A stretch of 64,000 nt of DNA from Mangrovimicrobium sp033283385 (GTDB lineage Bacteria > Pseudomonadota > Gammaproteobacteria > Pseudomonadales > Halieaceae), in contig JAWMQQ010000001.1 of the NCBI GenBank assembly GCA_033283385.1, positions 930,001 through 994,000 on the forward strand. The letters are read 5' to 3'. A model generated the notes under the pieces. The model had not been told where the DNA came from. It ran no database searches and saw nothing but the letters and a program-made list of their open reading frames with translations. Positions 57,852-64,000 of this stretch are shown in pieces. The stretch's first letter is position 1, and each line of letters starts with the position of its first letter. The translations under genes and the position numbers were made by a program.

Positions 57852-59141
57852 ATGGCAGCAACGCTGACTGCAGAAGACGCGAGATACGCCGAGCTTTTCG
57901 ACGTCGTAAAGGAAACCACCGCCCACGGCGGCGAGGTGTTCGGCGATCTCACGCCGGGCATGAATGCCCTGCGCAACAAGCACCCTGTGCAACAGGGCTC
58001 GCTGCGCGAGCTGCTGGAACTGCCGCCGGCGCCGCACACCATGTACGAGAACGAACGCCCGCATTTCACGCTGCTCAACTACGAATTGTGCAACCGCGCA
58101 CTGCGGGAAAACCTGCTGTTTTCCTCCGAGGTGTACGAGGAGAGCCCCGGCGTGCGCCAGCTCGGCAAGGTGATCCTGAAGATGGTCGGCGACGAGCACA
58201 CGCGCTACCGGCGCATGGTGCAACCGATGTTCATCCGCCCGAAGGCGATCAACTGGTGGCGCAAGAACTGGATCGAGAATTCCGTCGCGGCCCTGCTGGA
58301 CAGGCTGGGAACCATGGAGAAGGCGGATCTCAACCTCGACCTTTGCGCGCGCCTGCCGGTGAGCATCGTCACCCAGGGCATGGGACTCAACGGCGAGGAT
58401 GCCCTGACCTTCCGCGTACACCTGCAGAAGAGCATGATGGCGCGCACCCTGCCGATGGAGGAGGTCATCGAGGCCACCACGCAGGTCCGCAACATGCTGA
58501 TGGACGTGATCACCGAGCGTCGCGCACAGCCGCGCGACGACGTGGTTTCCGAGCTGCTCAAGTGCCAGCTGGAGCTCGAGGACGGCAGCACGCGCCCGCT
58601 GGAGGACGACGAGATCTTTTCCTACTGCCGCCTGATCATCCTCGCCGGCGGCGGCACCACCTGGCGCCAGCTCGGCATCACGCTGTACCAGCTGCTCAGT
58701 AACTACCGCTTCTGGGAGGCCTGCCGCGAGGATCGCAGCCTGGTGGAACCCGCCATCGAGGAGAGCGCCCGCTGGATGCCCACCGACCCGACCTTCCCGC
58801 GGCTGGTGAAGGAGGACATCGTGCTGGACGGGGTGGCGATTCCCGCCGGCTCGCGGGTCGACATGTGCCTGGGCGCCGCCAACCGCGACCCGGCGATCTG
58901 GGAGAACCCGGACGTCTACGATATTTTCCGTCCGCGCGGCAAGCAGTCGCACCTCGGCTTTGGCATGGGCCCGCACCGCTGCCTCGGCATGGAAGTAGCC
59001 AAGCAGGAGATGGTCGTCGCCATCGGCGGCCTGCTGGATCGTTTCCCCAACCTGCACCTCGACAGCAGCGCGCCCGAGCCGCAGCTGCTTGGAGGGCTGG
59101 AGCAACGCGGCATGTCGGCGATACCCGTGGTGTTGCGGTGA
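57852..59141 (+). CDS. Cytochrome P450 with atypical I-helix
   Basis: 429 residues. Heme motif FGMGPHRCLGME with Cys377; K-helix E-x2-R in EESARWMPTDP. The I-helix motif reads AGGGTT (residues 265-270): the usual acidic residue before the Thr pair is Gly268. That residue helps deliver protons during oxygen activation, so chemistry may differ (peroxide use, altered uncoupling, or a substrate-assisted step). Sequence style resembles CYP116/CYP199-like or CYP51-unrelated catabolic P450s; I do not assign a family. ATG 57852 has AGGAGCAGG upstream. Confidence 0.92.
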   Translation: MAATLTAEDARYAELFDVVKETTAHGGEVFGDLTPGMNALRNKHPVQQGSLRELLELPPAPHTMYENERPHFTLLNYELCNRALRENLLFSSEVYEESPGVRQLGKVILKMVGDEHTRYRRMVQPMFIRPKAINWWRKNWIENSVAALLDRLGTMEKADLNLDLCARLPVSIVTQGMGLNGEDALTFRVHLQKSMMARTLPMEEVIEATTQVRNMLMDVITERRAQPRDDVVSELLKCQLELEDGSTRPLEDDEIFSYCRLIILAGGGTTWRQLGITLYQLLSNYRFWEACREDRSLVEPAIEESARWMPTDPTFPRLVKEDIVLDGVAIPAGSRVDMCLGAANRDPAIWENPDVYDIFRPRGKQSHLGFGMGPHRCLGMEVAKQEMVVAIGGLLDRFPNLHLDSSAPEPQLLGGLEQRGMSAIPVVLR

Positions 59142-59152
59142 GCAGTGTTGCA

Positions 59153-60643
59153 ATGAACGAGCGCCTGTCGATGGGCGAGAACATGCGGGCGGGGTTCATC
59201 GCGGGCGAGCGCGTCGCCGGCAATGGCGCGGACATCGTCGTCGAGGACCCGTCTACCGGCGAGCCCTTTGCCCGCCTGCCGGGGCTCGACCTGGCGCAGG
59301 TCGAAGCCGCCATACGCTCGGCGCGCGCAGCTTTCGATAGCGGCGACTGGAGCGGAATGCCCGCCAACGAGCGCGCCGCGCTGCTCGGCAAGTTCGTCGC
59401 CGCGCTGGCGGCGCGCAGGGATCACATCACCGACCTGGTGGTGCGCGAGGCAGGCTGCCCGCGCCACAGCGGCGTGATGATGGCCCAGGTGCTGGCGCCG
59501 CTGAAGCAGGCCGGCGACACCCTGAAGCTGTTCCTGAGCCTGCCGGAGTTCGAGGAAAACCCGCTGCCGCTGGACGAGCGCATCAATCCCCTGGGCCAGG
59601 TGGTGCAGAGCCTGCGCCGCTATACGCCGACCGGCGTGGTGGCGGGGATCGCCGCCTACAATTTCCCGTTCTACACGGCGCTGTGGAAAATCATGCCGGC
59701 GCTGGTCACCGGCAACACGCTGGTACTGCGCCCCAGCCCGCTGACACCGCTGTCCGCCACGGTCTTCGCGGAGGCGGCGCAGGAAGCCGGTTTGCCGCCG
59801 GGCGTGCTGAATATCGTGCTGGAGGCAGGCCTGGAGGGCGGCAGGTTGCTGAGTACCCACCCGGCTGTGGACATGGTGGCCTTCACCGGTTCCACCGCCG
59901 TGGGCGAGCAGATCATGGTGCAGGCGGCGCCGACCATGAAGCGCCTGCAGCTGGAACTGGGCGGCAAGTCCGCACAGATTTTCCTGCCGGATGCGCTGGA
60001 CCAGGTGATTCCCAACGCCATGGGAGTCTGCATGGCCCATGCGGGCCAGGGCTGCGCGCTGGGCACGCGCATCTTTGTACCGGAGGAAAGCAAGGCCGAA
60101 TTGCTGTCCGGGCTCGCCGCCGCGGTCGGCTCCATCAAGGTCGGACCCGCGGATGACCCGGACACGCAAACGGGCCCGGTGATCAGCCGCGCCCAGGTCG
60201 AACGCTGCGAGCACTATGTAAAGGCCGCCATCGAGAACGGCGGCACGGTAGTGGCCGGCGGATCACGTCCGCAGGGTTTGGGCGACGGGTTCTTTTTCGC
60301 GCCCACCGTGCTGGATTTGCCGGACAACAGCAATCCCGCCGCGCAGGACGAGATTTTCGGCCCGGTGGTGTCGGTGATCGGCTACCGCGACCTCGATCAC
60401 GCCGTCGCCATGGCCAACGATTCCCGCTTCGGATTGTCCGGCTACGTGCACGGCAAGGACCGCAAGGCGGCGCTCGCCGTTGCGCTGAAAATCAAGAGCG
60501 GCACCGTCAACGTCAACGCCGGCGTGATGAGCGCCTATGCGTCCTCCGGTGGCCAGCGCGCCAGCGGTATCGGCCGCGAGCGCGGCATCGAGGGGCTGCG
60601 CATCTACCAGCAGCTCAGCTGCCTGAACATCGGGGGAGTATAA
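59153..60643 (+). CDS. NAD(P)-dependent aldehyde dehydrogenase
   Basis: 496 residues of the ALDH superfamily. Catalytic Cys301 in GQGCALGT, general base Glu268 in LELGGKSAQIF, cofactor loop FTGSTAVGEQI and the conserved DEIFGPVVSV are all present. It should oxidise an aldehyde to the acid, probably one formed from the P450 product by an alcohol dehydrogenase. ATG 59153 is used; GTG 59138 overlaps the P450 stop (GTGA) and would add five residues. Fits directly before the SDR gene. Confidence 0.93.
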   Translation: MNERLSMGENMRAGFIAGERVAGNGADIVVEDPSTGEPFARLPGLDLAQVEAAIRSARAAFDSGDWSGMPANERAALLGKFVAALAARRDHITDLVVREAGCPRHSGVMMAQVLAPLKQAGDTLKLFLSLPEFEENPLPLDERINPLGQVVQSLRRYTPTGVVAGIAAYNFPFYTALWKIMPALVTGNTLVLRPSPLTPLSATVFAEAAQEAGLPPGVLNIVLEAGLEGGRLLSTHPAVDMVAFTGSTAVGEQIMVQAAPTMKRLQLELGGKSAQIFLPDALDQVIPNAMGVCMAHAGQGCALGTRIFVPEESKAELLSGLAAAVGSIKVGPADDPDTQTGPVISRAQVERCEHYVKAAIENGGTVVAGGSRPQGLGDGFFFAPTVLDLPDNSNPAAQDEIFGPVVSVIGYRDLDHAVAMANDSRFGLSGYVHGKDRKAALAVALKIKSGTVNVNAGVMSAYASSGGQRASGIGRERGIEGLRIYQQLSCLNIGGV

Positions 60644-60645
60644 AA

Positions 60646-61422
60646 ATGCAAGGTTTACTGCAGGACAAGGTCGCCATCGTCACCGGCGCCGGATCCGGGG
60701 TGGGGCGCGCCGCCGTGCTCCTCTTCGCCGAACACGGCGCGAGGGTGGTGGCGGCGGACATCAACCGCGCGGCGGTGGAGGAAGTCGCCGGCGAGGTCGC
60801 GGCGGCAGGCGGTGAGGCCATCGCCGTGGAATGCGACGTTACCGCCGCCGACTCGGTGGACGCCGCGGTGCGGGCGGCGGTGGAAAAATTCGGCCGCCTC
60901 GACGTGATGTACAACAACGCCGGTATCACCACACAACCCGGGCAGACCTTCATGGACGCGTCGGACGAGGACCTGCTGACGCTCACCTCGGTGAACGTGG
61001 GCGGCGTGATCCACGGCTGCAAGTCGGCGATCCGCCAGTTCGAGGCCCAGGGCGGCGGTGGCGTTATCGTGATCACCGCCTCGGTGGCCGGCCTGGTGGG
61101 TTTCGGCGGCGTCGTCTACGGCTCGTCCAAGGGCGCGGTGACCAGCCTGACGCGCACCCTCGCGCTGGAAGTGGCGCGCAAGGGGATTCGCGTCAACTCG
61201 GTCTGTCCCGCGGCGATGCCGACCAATTTCGGCGGCGGCATGTTGAAAGCCTCGGATGCCGCCCGGCAGCATACCGCCGGCTACCATCCGCTGGGCCGTG
61301 TCATCGAGCCGGAGGAGTGCGCCGCGGCGGCGCTGTTCCTGGCCTCCGACCTCGCTTCCAACATCACCGGCGTCAACCTGCCGGTGGACGGCGGACTCTC
61401 CGCCGGCAAGCCAATGGGTTGA
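60646..61422 (+). CDS. Short-chain dehydrogenase/reductase (classical SDR)
   Basis: 258 residues. TGAGSGVGRAAVLLF cofactor loop, VAADINRAA after beta-2 (NAD type), NNAGITTQPG, ITASVAGLVGFG and active-site YGSSKGAV. The start has GGGGGAG 7 nt upstream and only 2 bp separate it from the ALDH stop. It likely oxidises a secondary alcohol or a 3-hydroxyacyl-CoA between the P450 and the thiolase-like step. Chemistry is clear, substrate is not. Confidence 0.92.
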   Translation: MQGLLQDKVAIVTGAGSGVGRAAVLLFAEHGARVVAADINRAAVEEVAGEVAAAGGEAIAVECDVTAADSVDAAVRAAVEKFGRLDVMYNNAGITTQPGQTFMDASDEDLLTLTSVNVGGVIHGCKSAIRQFEAQGGGGVIVITASVAGLVGFGGVVYGSSKGAVTSLTRTLALEVARKGIRVNSVCPAAMPTNFGGGMLKASDAARQHTAGYHPLGRVIEPEECAAAALFLASDLASNITGVNLPVDGGLSAGKPMG

Positions 61423-61432
61423 CCGGGAGCGG

Positions 61433-62575
61433 ATGATGCGTAGCGCGTGTGCCATCGTCGGACTCGGTATCACGGGGCAGGGCGTAGGGCTCGGCCTGGA
61501 GGGGCGCGAGCTGCGTGCGCAGGCGGTGGATCTCGCGCTGGCCGATGCCGGCCTGCCGCGCGACGCCATCGACGGTTATATCCGCGCCTATGTCGACCGC
61601 GAGGACCTGCGCTACATGGGGCTCTCGCCGAATTTCTCGGTTTCGATGATGACCGGCGGTGCCACCCCGGTGTTCTCGATCATCGCCGCGCAGGCGCTGG
61701 TCGAGGCGGGGCAGGCCCAGGTGGTGGCCTGCGTCTACGGCGAAGCCCAGTCCGCGGGCGCCATCACCGGCAAGCCCGACATCGGTTCCTACGGTTACGG
61801 TTACCCGATGCTTTACGGACTGCTGGGTGCGGCCGCGACCCACGCCTTTCACGCGCGCCGCCACATGCACCTGTACGGCACTACCTCGGAACACCTCGGC
61901 GCGGTGGCGATCACCCAGCGCGACTACGCACTGAAACGCCCCGGTACCCTGGGCTACGGCAAGCCGCTGACGCTGGCCGAACACCAGGCCTCACCGATGA
62001 TCGCCGATCCCTTTCGCCGCTACGACTGCACCCGCAATACCGACGGCGGCGTGGCGGTACTGGTGACCACCGCGGAGCGCGCCCGCAGCCTGTGCGCAAA
62101 CCCGGTGTACCTGCTGGGCGCCGGCACCGGCCACAATATCGTCAACTGGCACAAGGGCCTGGTGTACGAGAACCACGACAATGTCGCGCCGGCGAAGGCG
62201 CGGGCCTTCGCGCAGGCGGGCATGGGTATCGACGATATCGACATGGCCCAGCTCTACGACCCCTTTACCATTTCCCCGCTGATGCAGCTGGAGGCATTCG
62301 GCTTTGTCGGGGAAGGGCAGGGCGGCCCGTTCTACGCCGAGGGCGGGGCGGGGCCGGACGGCAGCATCCCCACCAATACCGGCGGCGGCCAGTTGTCCGC
62401 CTACTATTCCACCGGTTTTACCGGGGTCGCGGAGGCGGTGCTGCAATTGCGTGGCGAGGCGGGTGAGGGGCAGCTAAAAAAATCGGAAACGGCACTGGTC
62501 AGCGGCCATGGCATGAACGCGGGCGTGCAGAACACCTGGGCGCACGCCTGCATGATTCTCGGCCGCAACCCCTGA
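61433..62575 (+). CDS. Thiolase-like protein lacking the nucleophilic cysteine (retro-aldolase candidate)
   Basis: 380 residues with thiolase-fold architecture (SACAIVGLGITGQGVGLGLE; IIAAQALVEAGQAQVVACVY; GFTGVAEAVLQLRGEAGEGQ and SGHGMNAGVQNTWAHACMIL). The Cys position of thiolases is Met73 in SVSMMTGGATP, so thiolysis is unlikely. Mycobacterial Ltp2, a relative, is an aldolase acting with the DUF35 protein ChsH2 on sterol side-chain CoA; the DUF35 gene follows here by 16 bp. Start ATG 61433 has CGGGAGCGG upstream and a second ATG is adjacent. Confidence 0.85.
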   Translation: MMRSACAIVGLGITGQGVGLGLEGRELRAQAVDLALADAGLPRDAIDGYIRAYVDREDLRYMGLSPNFSVSMMTGGATPVFSIIAAQALVEAGQAQVVACVYGEAQSAGAITGKPDIGSYGYGYPMLYGLLGAAATHAFHARRHMHLYGTTSEHLGAVAITQRDYALKRPGTLGYGKPLTLAEHQASPMIADPFRRYDCTRNTDGGVAVLVTTAERARSLCANPVYLLGAGTGHNIVNWHKGLVYENHDNVAPAKARAFAQAGMGIDDIDMAQLYDPFTISPLMQLEAFGFVGEGQGGPFYAEGGAGPDGSIPTNTGGGQLSAYYSTGFTGVAEAVLQLRGEAGEGQLKKSETALVSGHGMNAGVQNTWAHACMILGRNP

Positions 62576-62591
62576 GCACGCGAGACAGACC

Positions 62592-63032
62592 ATGAGCACA
62601 CAGGACGCCGCGCAACAACATCCCCTGATGCAGGCCGTGCGCCGCTATGGCGGCGACCCCGCGGACCTGCCGTTCTGGGAAGCCTGCGCAAGCGGCAGCT
62701 TCCTGCTGCACCGCTGCGGCAAGTGCGAGCGCCACTACTGGCCCGCCAGCCGCTGTATCGAACACGGTGACGAGGCCATGGCCTGGGTGCCCGCCAGTGG
62801 CCGCGGCCAGGTGTATACCTATACGGTGATGCACCGCGCGTACACCCCGGATACCCGCGACAGCGTTCCCTTCGCCATCGCGGTGGTGCAGTTGGAAGAG
62901 GGGCCGTTCTATCACAGCAATATCCTCGACTGCCCCTTCGATGCGGTGGCGGTCGGTATGCCCGTGGAGGTCGTCATGCAGCCGCACGAGAGCGGGCTGA
63001 CGATTCCCCAGTTCAGGCCGCGTGCGGAGTAA
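62592..63032 (+). CDS. DUF35 zinc-ribbon/OB-fold protein
   Basis: 146 residues. Zinc ribbon begins HRCGKCERHYWPASRC, with the fourth ligand perhaps His in IEHG instead of Cys; then OB-fold VYTYTVMHRAY and FAIAVVQLEEGPFYHSNIL. It should be the acyl-CoA-binding partner of the thiolase-like protein. Compared with the 20552 copy it has a longer N-terminal lead (DAAQQHPLMQAVRRYGGDPA) and probable 3Cys1His zinc site. Confidence 0.88.
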   Translation: MSTQDAAQQHPLMQAVRRYGGDPADLPFWEACASGSFLLHRCGKCERHYWPASRCIEHGDEAMAWVPASGRGQVYTYTVMHRAYTPDTRDSVPFAIAVVQLEEGPFYHSNILDCPFDAVAVGMPVEVVMQPHESGLTIPQFRPRAE

Positions 63033-63086
63033 GGTCCGCGCCGGCGTGCAGAAAAACACGTGATCGAATCACGAGGAGGATCAGCT

Positions 63087-64000
63087 ATGTCATCCGTAGC
63101 CCTGAAAAAAGCCGATGAAAGCAACCGCGGTACCGCAGTGAAGCGCCAGATCGTCGACGCGGACGCGCACATGGACCCGCCCTACGAGATGTGGAAGGAC
63201 TACCTCCCGGCGGACCTCGCCCACCTGGCGCCGGTGATCGAGCACGGCGAGGAGCACGACTGGATCGTGTTCGAGGGCAATAAACGCCCGGTGATGATGA
63301 TCTCCAACCAGGCGGGACGCGAGGGCAAGGACTACAAGATGGTCGGCCGGCGCTCGGAGATGCGGCCGGTATGGCTGCCCGAGACGCGCCTCGACGACAT
63401 GACCACCGACGGCATGGACGCGGCGGTGCTGTTCGGCGGCGGCCCGCTGGGAACGGCCAACCCCGATCTCTACATCGCCAGCTTCGAGGCCTACAACCGC
63501 TGGCTCTGGGACTTCTGCGGCGCCGACCGCAAGCGCCTGGTGCCGGTGGGCTACGTACCCATGCGCGACGTGGACGAAACCGTGCGCATGCTGAAGGACC
63601 TGGCGAAGCTCGGCTTCAGCACGGTGAATATTCCCGCGTTCCCGATGGACCCGGATGTCCCCAAGGCCGGTGGTTTTACCGCGCAGGCACTGGGCCTGTC
63701 CGGCAACCCCAACGGCGAGCGTTCCTACATCGACGCGGAATACGACAAGCTGTGGGAGACCGTCACCGAACTCGACATGACACTGACCATGCACCTCGGC
63801 GGCCGTGTGCCGCGCTTCGGCAACAAGCTGCACTTCCTGCCGGACCTGGTGATGAGCAAGACGGCGATGGCCGAGCCGGTGGCCGTCCTGACCTATGGCG
63901 CGGTATTCCAGCGCTTTCCGAAACTGCGCCTGGCCATCGTCGAGAGCGGTGTGGGCTGGATGGCGTGGATGGCCGAGTACATGGACCGCACCTGGGAGCG
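63087..64000 (+). CDS. Amidohydrolase-2 family protein (3' end outside window)
   Basis: The frame is open from ATG 63087, with GAGGAGGA upstream, to the last base; about 304 residues are visible. IVDADAHMDPPYEMWKDYLP is the N-terminal metal-region variant (D-x-D-x-H), and VNIPAFPMDPD, TLTMHLGG and AIVESGVGWMAWMAEYMDR match PF04909 barrel strands 5-7. Paralogue of the 32878 product; both follow acyl-CoA processing genes and precede or end P450 operons. Function is probably hydrolytic ring or side-chain cleavage. Confidence 0.87.
   Translation, partial: MSSVALKKADESNRGTAVKRQIVDADAHMDPPYEMWKDYLPADLAHLAPVIEHGEEHDWIVFEGNKRPVMMISNQAGREGKDYKMVGRRSEMRPVWLPETRLDDMTTDGMDAAVLFGGGPLGTANPDLYIASFEAYNRWLWDFCGADRKRLVPVGYVPMRDVDETVRMLKDLAKLGFSTVNIPAFPMDPDVPKAGGFTAQALGLSGNPNGERSYIDAEYDKLWETVTELDMTLTMHLGGRVPRFGNKLHFLPDLVMSKTAMAEPVAVLTYGAVFQRFPKLRLAIVESGVGWMAWMAEYMDRTWE

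Overview
The window is GC-rich bacterial DNA (roughly 60-67% G+C by eye) with dense, operon-packed genes. A TonB-dependent receptor, lipoprotein signals, 2Fe-2S and Rieske redox partners and long runs of acyl-CoA catabolic genes suggest a Gram-negative heterotroph. My best guess is a marine gammaproteobacterium of the Halieaceae/Spongiibacteraceae kind, inferred from gene content only. Most of the window looks like a catabolic gene cluster for a bulky alicyclic or terpenoid/steroid-like carboxylic substrate. No rRNA, tRNA, CRISPR array, transposase or phage gene was seen.

Layout. (1) 1-8441: the 3' end of a Rieske oxygenase alpha subunit, a Rieske ferredoxin, a long/short acyl-CoA dehydrogenase pair, an AcuI-like reductase and a CoA ligase, then an IclR regulator divergent from a TauD-type dioxygenase. 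(2) 8468-11052: four small minus-strand genes of visibly lower GC (RDD membrane protein, lipoprotein, GNAT, gamma-glutamylcyclotransferase). (3) 11360-15734: SDR and epoxide hydrolase, divergent from a membrane PQQ dehydrogenase. (4) 15766-35029: the core. A TetR regulator, MFS transporter and CoA ligase, a DUF35/thiolase-like pair, then a tight 12-gene operon: cyclase-family hydrolase, Baeyer-Villiger monooxygenase (BVMO), NTF2-like, two acyl-CoA dehydrogenases, EthD-like, CoA ligase, NTF2-like, SDR, P450, amidohydrolase, crotonase-like. (5) 35063-44779: an envelope block (PafA-like phosphatase, tandem DUF1254/DUF1214 protein, YhhN, thioredoxin-like lipoprotein, TPR protein, DsrE-like protein). 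(6) 44983-54587: adrenodoxin-type ferredoxin, 3-alpha-HSD-like SDR, esterase, CmcJ-like protein, second BVMO, another acyl-CoA dehydrogenase pair and a TonB receptor. (7) 54673-64000: CoA-transferase and degenerate SDR divergent from TetR-P450-ALDH-SDR-thiolase-DUF35-amidohydrolase, running off the window end.

How it may work together (inference). The TonB receptor and MFS carrier import substrate. P450s (fed by the 44983-45303 ferredoxin), BVMOs, the Rieske oxygenase, SDRs and ALDH oxidise it. CoA ligases or the CoA-transferase activate it. Three heteromeric-type acyl-CoA dehydrogenase pairs, the crotonase-like protein and two thiolase/DUF35 pairs shorten it, as in actinobacterial sterol side-chain catabolism. 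Ring-opening hydrolases (cyclase family, amidohydrolases) complete the set.

Regulation. Five promoters share a 15-bp dyad, YTGA-N7-TCAR, placed over the -35 element, including the promoter of the TetR gene at 16690; this suggests one regulon covering most of regions 4 and 6. A second TetR (57161) sits beside two copies of a different palindrome, CAACAARAAGTTG, each fused to a good divergent promoter.
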